From Winogradskyella aurantiaca (GTDB taxonomy: Bacteria > Bacteroidota > Bacteroidia > Flavobacteriales > Flavobacteriaceae), in the NCBI RefSeq assembly GCF_003362725.1, contig NZ_QKTV01000005.1:124001-188000 (forward strand): a stretch of 64,000 nt of DNA, given 5' to 3'. How positions within the stretch are numbered: the stretch's first letter is position 1; each line of letters starts with the position of its first letter. Shown in pieces: positions 55,001 to 63,953 of the stretch. Position numbers and translations under genes: made by a program. Under the pieces are notes generated by a model. That model had not been told where the DNA came from. It worked only from the letters and a program-made list of their open reading frames with translations, and did not search any database.

Positions 55001-56938
55001 ATTGATAGTAGTATTAGCTATCAAAATAATAGTAATCCTCAAACTATTTACTACCGCATTGAAAACGAAACAGATACCAACTGCTTCAATACTGGAAACT
55101 TTGATCTCTCTGTTAGACCACTACCGGTTTATTCACAACCTTCAGATATCTTCGTTTGCAATGATAATGTTTTGGATAATATCGCTACAATCGACCTTAA
55201 TGAAACGATTTTGCAAATTGAAAATGAAGGTTCGGATAATCTTTCCGTCTCCTTCCATCCCACTCTAAATGACGCGGAAAACAATACAAATACCCATCCC
55301 CTAATTTTCACCAACGCCATAAATCCTGAACCTATTTTTGCTAGAATTGAAAACCAGGAGGGATGCTATATGGTGGAAGGTTTTGAAATGAATGTGGTCG
55401 CACTTCCATTAATAAACCCAGCACCGAGCTTGGAAAATTGTGATACGGACTACGATGGTCAAATCAGTTGGGATCTCACCCTTGTTGAAACTGAAGTGTT
55501 AAGTATTCGACAGGACAACATTGACATTGAGTACTATCCGTCATTATCAGATCTTGAATCCAGTTCAAATCGTATCTCAGATCCTACAAATTATATAAAT
55601 CAAGATCTTGAAGAAACTGTTTATATCAAAATCATCAATACCATAAGTAATTGTTATTCATATGTCCCAATTCCCCTCCGGGTCAATCTACCACCACTAA
55701 TTGAAGACTTTGGCAGTTATGAAATTTGTGGTAATTATGAGAGTACAGTGAACTTACAAGAGGTAAGTGATCTAGCTTTCTTGGGAAACACGAATGAGGT
55801 AACTATTAGCTATTTCAATACTCTTGATAATGCAAATAATAATACTAACCCATTGCCTTTATTATATCCTTATCAAAATATAAATGAGGTATTGTATTTA
55901 AGATTAAGTGCAAACACAACTGGTTGCTTTATTGTACACCCTTTCCAACTGATAATCAATGAAGCTCCCATACCAGGACCCATAAGTGATCTGGAAACCT
56001 GTGATGATGATTTTGATGGCTTAGCGGCATTTAATTTTAGTGAACAAACCATGTCAATTTTAACCGGGTTGAATCCCGATCTTCATACAGTGACATATTA
56101 CAATAGTCTAGATAATGCAGAATCGGATGTCAACCCTCTTCCTTCTACCTATTGGGCATCAGACCAAGAAATGCTATTTATTCGCCTACAAGAAACATTT
56201 ACTGGCTGCTACTCCATTGTTTCGTTCACGACTTTCGTGCGACCTCGACCCAATATTGACATTCCTCAGCAAACCCTCTGTACCGATATAGGATTTCTTA
56301 CCGTTGATGCTTCCACAGGAGCTGATGGTGAAACTTATCTCTGGTCGAACGGATCAATGACTTCAAGTATTGATATCACTGCTATCGGAGACTATTCAGT
56401 TACGCTTACTTCCGCTTTTGGTTGTCAAACCACCAGGACTTTTGAGGTGATTTCTTCAGAATCCGCATTTGTAGATGTTATTGAAACAGTAGACTTCTCG
56501 GATCCAAATAACATTATTATTTCGGTTAGCGGATCCGGAGATTATTTGTACAGCCTTGATAACGGCCCACTGCAAGAATCTCCAATATTTGAGAATGTCA
56601 GTTTGGGGGTGCATACTGTCACTATTTTTGATAATAATGGTTGTGCGTCAGTTACCCGAACAGTCATTGTTGTCGACGCACCAAAATTTTTCACCCCAAA
56701 TGGGGACGGCAACAACGATACCTGGCATATTACAGGCATCGAAACAATACCTGGAACCTCCATTTCAATCTTTGATAGGTTTGGTAAGTTAATGGCAATT
56801 CTTAATTCGGATAGCGATGGCTGGAATGGGCAATACAACGGTAATAATATGCCTGCCAGTGACTATTGGTTCTCAGCCAATGTTATTAAGAATAACGAAA
56901 ATTTCAAAGTTAAAGGGCATTTCGCTCTACGCCGTTAG
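52100..56938 (+). CDS. T9SS type B adhesin with choice-of-anchor-L domain, 11 repeats (copy B)
   Basis: A 1612-residue secreted paralogue. Signal peptide to APTVNAQQ, choice-of-anchor-L-like domain to about 265 (NFPFSNGVVLTTGNV, FNYILASEEYQQEYPC, SDGFAILI), an Ig-like segment (CANEVILNADTG, YEWFLDG), 11 CD repeats (354-1393), a WSNGSMT segment, a SprB-like repeat (DNGPLQESPIFENVSLG) and a sorting domain (PKFFTPNGDGNNDTWH to GHFALRR). The array is within two residues of copy A, yet repeats differ widely in sequence. Two repeats have lost the usual CDx(D) start (CQNQIEEE, CIDPNEQF), as in the next paralogue. Translation starts very close behind a terminator, so expression may be controlled by read-through. 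Confidence 0.92.
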   Translation: MKKIRLFFLFLVLIAPTVNAQQITTDTNISLVDLVEGLLGTDCVETSNIASPHNGAVNGLSSYGGFTSGNSNFPFSNGVVLTTGNVNSSGNGFISNPLNDGTPSWGTDADLENTLNISNTLNATTLEFEFVSAVNTIQFNYILASEEYQQEYPCFYSDGFAILIKRAGTSDNFINIAKIPGTNINVNTNTIHDTIEGFCEASNEEYFEGYNIGDTNYNGRTTVLTATANIEPNTPYLIKFIIADDTNEQFDSAVFIEGNSFNATVDLGPDISTCANEVILNADTGNDLSIYEWFLDGNALVSSSEPTLSVNESGAYRVVVNSPLGSGTCVLEDTIVVTIDQEQSAGPISDIQVCDDTSNDGLEMFDLNDKLSELLDAVVPATYTVLYFETSEDAINNINPIDPLYQNIASPQTIYVRMEDSDTGCLAFPTFDLIVNPLPTAVNIPPVLACQNQIEEEFTTIDLSIFDASLSENNPDIVVSYHSTENDAIDNLAPLNIPYDNANVSETIYVRLENTVTGCINTTSFDITFQQALDIPSAGAFIDLCIDPNEQFDTYTYDLTSVVTDLLNGLTDVTVTYHQSYSDAEQGINPISNPANYQNDNPNVETIYIRFVDDSSQCPTISAVELHVNLLNNAFSDVFTSDICDDSSNDGVADFDLQLVKEEVAQGFLNLNVELYANTTDLLNQTNPLDDSLPYQVIGGQDIIYAELTSENCSTTVEVTLLINNATRVDPVSIDYCDDSINDGTTEIILADLDQEALQGIDPGTVLYYYTMEDAESNDNAIAGTIFNTSNPQRLYVRIENTATDCAAVTYIDVSIINTPDPLNPTPLTICDLDGNGVEQVDLTSKETEIVSNTTGLSFSYFLSMEDAESDLNPILNSTNFQTETDLIYIKVSDDMTQCYEVVLLEVYVNTSPLISDISPFVNCATTGIDIADFVLSEKDDEILNGQSDKRVLYFLNPTDAISGNNPIDSSISYQNNSNPQTIYYRIENETDTNCFNTGNFDLSVRPLPVYSQPSDIFVCNDNVLDNIATIDLNETILQIENEGSDNLSVSFHPTLNDAENNTNTHPLIFTNAINPEPIFARIENQEGCYMVEGFEMNVVALPLINPAPSLENCDTDYDGQISWDLTLVETEVLSIRQDNIDIEYYPSLSDLESSSNRISDPTNYINQDLEETVYIKIINTISNCYSYVPIPLRVNLPPLIEDFGSYEICGNYESTVNLQEVSDLAFLGNTNEVTISYFNTLDNANNNTNPLPLLYPYQNINEVLYLRLSANTTGCFIVHPFQLIINEAPIPGPISDLETCDDDFDGLAAFNFSEQTMSILTGLNPDLHTVTYYNSLDNAESDVNPLPSTYWASDQEMLFIRLQETFTGCYSIVSFTTFVRPRPNIDIPQQTLCTDIGFLTVDASTGADGETYLWSNGSMTSSIDITAIGDYSVTLTSAFGCQTTRTFEVISSESAFVDVIETVDFSDPNNIIISVSGSGDYLYSLDNGPLQESPIFENVSLGVHTVTIFDNNGCASVTRTVIVVDAPKFFTPNGDGNNDTWHITGIETIPGTSISIFDRFGKLMAILNSDSDGWNGQYNGNNMPASDYWFSANVIKNNENFKVKGHFALRR
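53159..56278 (+). repeat. Eleven CD-type adhesin repeats (copy B)
   Basis: 1040 residues, average 94.5 per repeat. Repeat 3 is followed by ELHVNLLNN, repeat 7 carries DDEILNGQSDK, repeat 9 SIRQDNI and repeat 10 YEICGNYESTVNL, in register with copies A and C. Confidence 0.88.
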
Positions 56939-57024
56939 TCTTATTTATACCACCATTGAACATAATTATTGATCCCATAAGCGTTTAATCAGCTTAATAC
57001 TCTATAATTGCATCCCGAATTATC

Positions 57025-57032
57025 TAACTTTG
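57025..57032 (+). promoter_or_regulatory. Bacteroidota -7 element (TAACTTTG) before adhesin copy C
   Basis: An exact TAnnTTTG 32 bases before the GTG at 57065. A transcript start near 57037 excludes the TTG at 57008 as a start codon and sets the leader at about 28-31 bases. Confidence 0.6.
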
Positions 57033-57064
57033 AGAAAAGCAATGATTTTTCTGACTATCTACTT

Positions 57065-60000
57065 GTGGTGAGGGTTATATGTCATATCGTTATGTTCCTG
57101 GGAGTTCTTATTGGTTCAACAATAAGTCATGCTCAGTTGATTGAAGTCAATTCGGTCTCAAATCCGCAAGGCCTTATTCAAAATTTATTTCCTGGCGATT
57201 GTGTAGAGTTATCCAATGTTAACTCTAGCGTTAATGGAGCAATTAATGGGCTTCAGAGTTTTGGAACTTTCACTAAAGGGGCATCAGAATTTCCATTTCA
57301 ATCAGGGATTGTCCTTTCAACCGGAAGCGTTCAAGCTATTACCGATGAAACCGCAACAGAGTCCATGAGTGCTGGGGATATCAGTTGGCCCACTGCATCG
57401 GATATTGAAAATCAAATTGGCTTAACCCAAACCTTAAATGCTACCAGTATCGAATTTGAGATTGTCTCAACATCAAACGTTTTGAGTTTTAATTACATTT
57501 TTGCTTCAGATGAATATCAGCAAGAATATCCTTGTAATTTTTCAGACGTATTTTTGCTGTTAGTAAAAAAAACCAATAGTTCAGATCCATTTGTAAATAT
57601 TGCCAAAACCCCAGATACACAACAATTTATAGGCACTAGTACCATAAGAGATAACATTGAAGGATTCTGTGGGGCATTAAACGTTGATGCATTTGAAGGA
57701 TATGCTGTGGGTGACACCAATTTTAAGGGAAGAACGATTCCTTTAACTGCCTCTTTTGATGTGCAACCCAACACCTCTTATACAGTTAAATTAATAATTG
57801 CAGATGATATTGATGAACGCTTTGATTCTGCCGTTTTTCTAGAAATATTTAATGATAATTCTGCCGTTGATCTGGGACCAGATCAATCCGCCTGCGGAAG
57901 TACCGTAACCCTCGAGGCGAACGTCGAAAATCCAGATGCTGTTTACACTTGGTTTAAGGATGGTATTATGATACCAAGTGCCTCATCTGCAACATATCAG
58001 GTTAGTGAGACAGGAACTTACAGTGTCGAGGTAAGCTTCCAAGGAACAGTTGGATGCTCACTGTCGGATTCTGTTTTTATTGAAGTATTTCCCTTTTTAG
58101 AGGCACCCTCTATTGATGATGTATTTTTGTGTGATGACATGTCCAATGATGGGGTTGAACCATTGAATTTAATAGAGAAGACTCAAGAAATTACAGCGCT
58201 TCTAAGCGGCAGTCCAGAGTCCTATTCCATAAGCTATCATCCATCTCAAGCCGATGCGGAAAACAATACCTTACCATATGAAGATATTTATGAAAACACC
58301 TTGAGTATAGAGGACGTTTTCGTGAGAATTAAAAGTCTGGACGGGAGTTGCTTACAGCTTGGAAACTTTAGTTTGGAAATCAGCCCTGCCCCAGTAGCCA
58401 ATAGCTTAGTATTACCCATTTGTAATGGTGCGTTTAGAGATGGTATTGTTTTTGAAAATTTGAGTTTTTATGCGCCCAGAGTCTCAAACTTTGAATTTGG
58501 AAGTACAGTTGCATTTCATCTCACTGAGGCAGAGGCTATAAATTCAGAAAATGAGATATTTTTCTCCTATGATATTCCTGAAGGGACTGACGAGGTTTTT
58601 GCAAGAGTGGAAGAAATGGAAACTAGTTGCCCTTCTATAGTGAACCTTCCTGTTGATTTCCTGGTTGGACCCGATCTCACTGATAATCTTTATGTGCTGG
58701 ACCTATGCCTCCCAGTTGAAACCGAATTTGCCACCTTCGAATTAATACTTGATGAATTAAACGAAATGGTTGGGGGGCCTAATTCTACCATTTTAACATA
58801 CCCCTTCCCAAATTTGGAGGATGCTATTTTCGAGCAAAACCCCATTTTTGGAACACAACCTTTGCAATGGACCAATCGCAATCCACATTTTGATACCATC
58901 TATCTTAGGATTATAGATGAATCTATTGGTGATTGTCCAGGGGTAGCCGCCTTAGAATTACACACCAATCTCGGCTATAATTTAATTGGTGAACAAAAGC
59001 TAATTACCAAATGTGACGATTCGTCCAATGATGGTGAAGTGGTTTTCAGTTTTGATGAAATTATCGAGGACATCAAAGGACGCTATGACGTTAGCATAAA
59101 ATTTTATAACACCGCTGAAGACAGAGACGATAATGTGAATCCTATTTTAGCTTCAGGAGATGTAGTAGTTAATAACAGTAAAGAGCTATTTGTCAATGTT
59201 GAGCATAACGAATGTTCTTATGGTGGTTCCGTTCTACTTCAAGTCTCTCCAGCCTTTGGCTTATTTCCAGCAACGGTTGATTATTGTGGAGATCCCAATT
59301 CTCTTGGAGAAACCGTTGTCTTTACTGAAGGACTCATTGATGCAGCTGTGCAAAATGTGCCAGAACCTATAGTGCAATTCTATCTATCAGAGGAAGATGC
59401 CATCAATGAGGAGAATATGTTATCGGGGTCGTTTAGCGTTACAGGAAACTCACAGCAGATTTATACTAAAGTGATCAATGGCAACACTGGTTGTTCCGCT
59501 ATTGGTTCGCTAACCGTAAATGTAGCTGAAACCATTGAAATTAATGAACCGGATCCAATGGTAGTATGCGCCGTTACTGAGAATGGCGTGGCACTGGTTG
59601 ATTTGGAACAAATTGTTCCTGAGCTGAGTTCAAATGACCTAAGCGCTTATACAATTTCATATTTTGAAACAGAGGAAGATGCCATTGACAACACGAATGC
59701 TATTTACCGCCCAGATGGCTATTTTGCTATCTCAAGAACCATCTATGTTAGAATTGAGAATCCAAATCTAGGGTGTGTGATCTTTTCAGAATTTGAGCTT
59801 GAGATATATGAAGAGCCTCAAATTGGCAGCTTCGACAGTTTTAGAAGTTGTCAAACGACTCCAACGGGAAGTGCAGAATTTATCTTCGCTGAAATGGATG
59901 ATACGGTGATTAATGGCCAGTTGGGCATGATCACCTCATATTATGAAAACGAACAAGATGCTTTATCAGGTTTAAATACTATTGATAAAAACACCATTTA

Positions 60001-61912
60001 CCAGAACCAAAGCAATCCACAAGTAGTCTTTGTGAGGCTGGAAAATCAGTTAAGAAGTGACTGTTTCAACATAGTGGCTTTCAATTTAGAAGTGAAAACA
60101 GCGGTTTCGTTTAATGAACCTTCTGATGTGTTGACCTGTGATGTGGATGAAAATGGTCAATTTACAGTAGATCTCTCTCAAAAGACTCTTGAAATTCTCA
60201 ACAACCAACCTTCCAATCAAACAGTTAGTTATTACCGATCCTTAGAAGATGCGGAAAGCATGACTAATGCCGTTAGTGATAGCTACACTAATTTCATAAC
60301 ACCAGAACCGGTATATGTTAGAGTGGATAATGACGAAGGGTGTTATCAATTATCGTCATTTATAATCAATGTGTTTGAACTTCCCGAAACGATAGAGGGT
60401 CAGACCTTGACGGTTTGTTTTGGTGGGGACACCAATCAGGTTTGGGATCTCAGGGATGTGGAATTAGACATACTGGATGGGCGACAGTACAATATTGGAT
60501 TTGAGTACTATGAGACTGAGGAAGCGCTTGAAGCTGGAGTAAATCAGATCCCAGATCCTGAAAGCTACCAGAGTTTTGATAGTATGGAAACGCTTTTTGT
60601 AAAGGTTATTAACAGGTCTACAGGATGTTACAGATCAGTTCCCTTTATCCTTGATATTCAAATTGGACCTGAAATAAACGCTATTGGATCTTTCGAAATT
60701 TGCGAAAATAGTTCCAACAGCGTCCCCTTAGAATCGATAGAGGCTTTGCTTATTCAGCCAAATACAACTGCGCCAATTATCGAATTCTATGCCTCACTGC
60801 AAAATGCCAATCAGGAAATAAATGCCTTGGATACCGTTTATAACTATTTTAGTTTTTCAGATGTTATTTATGTTAGAGCCACCAATCCTGATACCGGTTG
60901 TTTCGTCGTGAATCCAATTCTAATTGACGTCATTCCAACCCCAGTCGCTAACCCTGCTCCAGATATGGTAGCTTGTGATGACGATTTTGATGGCTTGTAC
61001 CCTTTTAATTTTGCAGAACAGGCTTCAATCATACGAGGAGCGCTCCCCGAAGACGATTATACAGTAACATTCTATGCCTCTGAACAAGATGCTGAAGACG
61101 TTATAAACGAATTACCAACCACTTATATTGGTGGTAATGAGCAAACTATTTTTGCCAGACTGCAACAAACGCGAACTGGTTGTTATGTTCTTTCTAGCTT
61201 TAATCTAATTGTAAACCGTTTACCTTTTATTGAGATACCAGCTCAGTTTCTTTGTACTAATGAGGGGAACCTTATTGTGAGTGCAGAAACTGGATTCACT
61301 GGTGATAATTATCTCTGGAGTACTGGAGATACCACTAATGCTATTTCCATAAATGAAACCGGATCCTACTGGGTTGATATCAGTTCAGAATTTGGATGTA
61401 CCAATAGAATTTCATTTGAAGTTCTGGAATCGGAGGCTGCTGTTATAACCTCTATTGAAGTGACTAATTTTACAGACCCAAATTCCATCACTGTTAATGT
61501 TTCTGGTAATGGTGAATACCTGTTCCAACTTGATTCTGGGGAACCACAATTAAATAACGTCTTTGATGATGTTGCCATAGGATACAGAACGGTCACCGTT
61601 ACAGATATTAACGGTTGTGCAACCGTCTCTGAAACTGTCCTGGTAATGGATGCCCCAAAGTTCTTTACTCCAAATGGTGATGGTAGAAACGATCTTTGGC
61701 ACATCCCAGGATTAGACAATTACCCTGGGTCTGAGATTCGAATTTTTAACAGAACCGGTAAACTACTAATTATTCTTACTTCAGATTCTGAAGGTTGGAA
61801 TGGCACCTATAACGGCAGTCTCATGCCAGCATCTGACTACTGGTTCTCGGCAGATATTAAAAACGGTGAAGCTTCCTTCTCCGCTACTGGGCATTTCTCT
61901 TTAAAACGTTAA
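57065..61912 (+). CDS. T9SS type B adhesin with choice-of-anchor-L domain, 11 repeats (copy C)
   Basis: A 1615-residue secreted paralogue. I start it at GTG 57065 (GTG 57068 and ATG 57092 are alternatives): this gives a signal peptide with an early Arg and a hydrophobic core to ISHAQ, and fits the promoter. Choice-of-anchor-L-like domain to about 275, with FNYIFASDEYQQEYPC; Asp replaces the first Glu of SEEY, and the SDGFA block is SDVFL, so this copy is more divergent. Then an Ig-like segment (TLEANVENPDAVYTWFKDG), 11 CD repeats, a WSTGDTT segment, a SprB-like repeat and a sorting domain (PKFFTPNGDGRNDLWH to GHFSLKR). No hairpin terminator precedes uvrB, which follows after 31 bases. Confidence 0.9.
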   Translation: MVRVICHIVMFLGVLIGSTISHAQLIEVNSVSNPQGLIQNLFPGDCVELSNVNSSVNGAINGLQSFGTFTKGASEFPFQSGIVLSTGSVQAITDETATESMSAGDISWPTASDIENQIGLTQTLNATSIEFEIVSTSNVLSFNYIFASDEYQQEYPCNFSDVFLLLVKKTNSSDPFVNIAKTPDTQQFIGTSTIRDNIEGFCGALNVDAFEGYAVGDTNFKGRTIPLTASFDVQPNTSYTVKLIIADDIDERFDSAVFLEIFNDNSAVDLGPDQSACGSTVTLEANVENPDAVYTWFKDGIMIPSASSATYQVSETGTYSVEVSFQGTVGCSLSDSVFIEVFPFLEAPSIDDVFLCDDMSNDGVEPLNLIEKTQEITALLSGSPESYSISYHPSQADAENNTLPYEDIYENTLSIEDVFVRIKSLDGSCLQLGNFSLEISPAPVANSLVLPICNGAFRDGIVFENLSFYAPRVSNFEFGSTVAFHLTEAEAINSENEIFFSYDIPEGTDEVFARVEEMETSCPSIVNLPVDFLVGPDLTDNLYVLDLCLPVETEFATFELILDELNEMVGGPNSTILTYPFPNLEDAIFEQNPIFGTQPLQWTNRNPHFDTIYLRIIDESIGDCPGVAALELHTNLGYNLIGEQKLITKCDDSSNDGEVVFSFDEIIEDIKGRYDVSIKFYNTAEDRDDNVNPILASGDVVVNNSKELFVNVEHNECSYGGSVLLQVSPAFGLFPATVDYCGDPNSLGETVVFTEGLIDAAVQNVPEPIVQFYLSEEDAINEENMLSGSFSVTGNSQQIYTKVINGNTGCSAIGSLTVNVAETIEINEPDPMVVCAVTENGVALVDLEQIVPELSSNDLSAYTISYFETEEDAIDNTNAIYRPDGYFAISRTIYVRIENPNLGCVIFSEFELEIYEEPQIGSFDSFRSCQTTPTGSAEFIFAEMDDTVINGQLGMITSYYENEQDALSGLNTIDKNTIYQNQSNPQVVFVRLENQLRSDCFNIVAFNLEVKTAVSFNEPSDVLTCDVDENGQFTVDLSQKTLEILNNQPSNQTVSYYRSLEDAESMTNAVSDSYTNFITPEPVYVRVDNDEGCYQLSSFIINVFELPETIEGQTLTVCFGGDTNQVWDLRDVELDILDGRQYNIGFEYYETEEALEAGVNQIPDPESYQSFDSMETLFVKVINRSTGCYRSVPFILDIQIGPEINAIGSFEICENSSNSVPLESIEALLIQPNTTAPIIEFYASLQNANQEINALDTVYNYFSFSDVIYVRATNPDTGCFVVNPILIDVIPTPVANPAPDMVACDDDFDGLYPFNFAEQASIIRGALPEDDYTVTFYASEQDAEDVINELPTTYIGGNEQTIFARLQQTRTGCYVLSSFNLIVNRLPFIEIPAQFLCTNEGNLIVSAETGFTGDNYLWSTGDTTNAISINETGSYWVDISSEFGCTNRISFEVLESEAAVITSIEVTNFTDPNSITVNVSGNGEYLFQLDSGEPQLNNVFDDVAIGYRTVTVTDINGCATVSETVLVMDAPKFFTPNGDGRNDLWHIPGLDNYPGSEIRIFNRTGKLLIILTSDSEGWNGTYNGSLMPASDYWFSADIKNGEASFSATGHFSLKR
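58130..61252 (+). repeat. Eleven CD-type adhesin repeats (copy C)
   Basis: 1041 residues. Repeat 3 is followed by ELHTNLGYN, repeat 7 has MDDTVINGQLGM and TIDKNTIYQ, repeat 9 DGRQYNI, repeat 10 FEICENSSNSVPL: same order as copies A and B, with more lost DG loops. Confidence 0.87.
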
Positions 61913-61943
61913 ATAGGTCCAATTCAAATTGTAAATTTAAAGA

Positions 61944-63950
61944 ATGAAATTTTCGATTGAATCAGACTTCAAACCTACTGGTGATCAGCCGGAAGCAATC
62001 GCACAACTTGCTGATGGCATTAGGAGCAATGATAAGTACCAAACCCTACTAGGTGTAACAGGATCAGGTAAAACCTTTACGGTGGCCAATGTTATTGAAG
62101 AAGTTCAACGGCCTACCCTAGTTCTGGCTCATAACAAAACCTTAGCAGCTCAATTATATTCTGAGTTTAAACAGTTTTTCCCTAACAGCGCAGTTGAATA
62201 TTTTGTATCCTACTACGATTACTATCAACCTGAAGCGTATATACCCGTTACAGGGACTTATATTGAAAAAGATTTGTCGATCAATGAAGAGATTGAAAAG
62301 CTTAGACTGAGCACAACCTCTTCCCTACTATCAGGTAGGCGTGATGTCCTTGTGGTCGCCTCAGTATCCTGTTTATATGGTATTGGGAACCCAATAGAAT
62401 TTCAAAAAAATGTTATTTCTATTGAGAGAGACATGGTCATTTCAAGAACAAAACTATTACACCAATTGGTTCAAAGTCTGTATTCCAGGACTGAAGCCGA
62501 TTTTAAGAATGGTAATTTTAGAATCAAAGGGGATACTGTAGATGTCTTTCCGGGTTATGCTAATAACGCATTTAGAATTCACTTTTTTGGAGACGAGATT
62601 GAAGACATTGAAGCTTTTGATGTGCAGACTAATGCAGTGATTGAGCGGTACGATCGGCTAAATATTTATCCCGCCAATATGTTTGTAACATCACCAGATG
62701 TTTTACAGAATGCTATCATTAATATTCAGGATGATTTGGTTAAGCAATTTGATTATTTTAAAGACATAGGCAAGCATTTAGAGGCAAAACGATTAAAAGA
62801 ACGTACCGAGTTTGATTTGGAAATGATTCGTGAGTTAGGGTATTGTTCCGGTATTGAAAATTACTCGAGATATCTGGATGGTCGTGCCCCGGGTACTAGA
62901 CCCTTTTGCCTTTTGGACTATTTCCCAGATGATTATCTAATGGTGGTTGATGAAAGTCATGTTACCATCTCACAGGTTCATGCCATGTACGGTGGAGATC
63001 GAAGTCGAAAAGAAAATCTTGTGGAATACGGGTTTAGACTTCCCGCGGCTTTAGACAACAGACCGCTAAAGTTTGAAGAGTTTGAAGCCTTGCAAAATCA
63101 AGTCATCTATGTTAGCGCGACGCCATCCGATTACGAGCTTCAAAAGTCTGATGGTGTTTATGTGGAGCAAGTTATTAGACCTACCGGCCTTTTAGACCCC
63201 ATAATTGAGGTAAGACCAAGTCTTAATCAGATCGACGATCTTATTGAAGAAATCCAGGTGCGAGTTGAGAAGGACGAACGTACGCTGGTGACAACACTGA
63301 CAAAACGAATGGCAGAAGAACTGGTAAAATACTTGACGCGCATATCTATTCGTTGTCGTTACATCCACAGTGATGTGGACACCCTTGAACGCGTTGAGAT
63401 CATGCAAGATCTGCGCAAAGGACTTTTTGATGTGCTTGTTGGAGTTAATCTACTTCGTGAGGGCTTAGATCTTCCCGAGGTATCTCTCGTTGCTATTTTG
63501 GATGCTGATAAGGAAGGCTTCTTACGATCAAACCGATCGTTAACCCAGACAGTGGGTAGAGCTGCAAGAAATTTAAATGGAATGGCCATTATGTATGCAG
63601 ATACCATTACGGGTAGCATGCAAAGAACTATTGATGAAACCAACTACCGGCGCGAAAAACAGATGGCCTATAATACAAAGAATAACATTACACCAAAGGC
63701 ACTAAACAAGAGCCTCGATAGTGTGCTAGCCAAAAATTCTGTAAGCACCTATCGTACCGAATTAGAAGCGAAAAAAGCAGCAGAACCAGAATCCAAATAT
63801 TTGACCAAAGGAGAGCTGGAAAAGAAAATTAGAGAGACGCGTAAACAAATGGAACAAGCGGCCAAAGCGTTGGATTTTATGGAAGCCGCAAAATTTAGAG
63901 ATGCCATTGTTGCCTATCAGGAACGACTGGAAGTATTAAAGCAGAAATAA
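61944..63950 (+). CDS. uvrB: UvrABC excision repair helicase subunit B
   Basis: A 668-residue nucleotide-excision-repair protein that, delivered by UvrA, verifies DNA damage, opens the helix around the lesion and recruits UvrC. Walker A GVTGSGKT is at 37-44, the beta-hairpin segment YYDYYQPEAYIP follows, Walker B is VVDESH, helicase motif VI is QTVGRAARN, and the C-terminal UVR coiled coil (KLIRETRKQMEQAAKALDF-like block near 625-660) binds UvrC. All parts are intact. It is an ordinary gene next to the adhesin locus and marks its downstream border. I see no relation in function. Confidence 0.97.
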   Translation: MKFSIESDFKPTGDQPEAIAQLADGIRSNDKYQTLLGVTGSGKTFTVANVIEEVQRPTLVLAHNKTLAAQLYSEFKQFFPNSAVEYFVSYYDYYQPEAYIPVTGTYIEKDLSINEEIEKLRLSTTSSLLSGRRDVLVVASVSCLYGIGNPIEFQKNVISIERDMVISRTKLLHQLVQSLYSRTEADFKNGNFRIKGDTVDVFPGYANNAFRIHFFGDEIEDIEAFDVQTNAVIERYDRLNIYPANMFVTSPDVLQNAIINIQDDLVKQFDYFKDIGKHLEAKRLKERTEFDLEMIRELGYCSGIENYSRYLDGRAPGTRPFCLLDYFPDDYLMVVDESHVTISQVHAMYGGDRSRKENLVEYGFRLPAALDNRPLKFEEFEALQNQVIYVSATPSDYELQKSDGVYVEQVIRPTGLLDPIIEVRPSLNQIDDLIEEIQVRVEKDERTLVTTLTKRMAEELVKYLTRISIRCRYIHSDVDTLERVEIMQDLRKGLFDVLVGVNLLREGLDLPEVSLVAILDADKEGFLRSNRSLTQTVGRAARNLNGMAIMYADTITGSMQRTIDETNYRREKQMAYNTKNNITPKALNKSLDSVLAKNSVSTYRTELEAKKAAEPESKYLTKGELEKKIRETRKQMEQAAKALDFMEAAKFRDAIVAYQERLEVLKQK

Positions 63951-63953
63951 AAA

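Noticed and set aside
57008-57010. TTG as start of adhesin copy C
   Set aside because: It lies upstream of the likely promoter box and would add a polar stretch before the signal peptide.
41442-61252. Possible CRISPR or DNA tandem-repeat array in the adhesin genes
   Set aside because: The repeats are protein-level, about 285 bases long and strongly diverged in DNA. There are no short identical repeats with unique spacers.
32169-61912. Recent horizontal transfer of the adhesin block
   Set aside because: Base composition and codon use look like the surrounding genes by eye, and there is no integrase, tRNA or direct repeat at the borders. A computed composition profile would be needed to say more.
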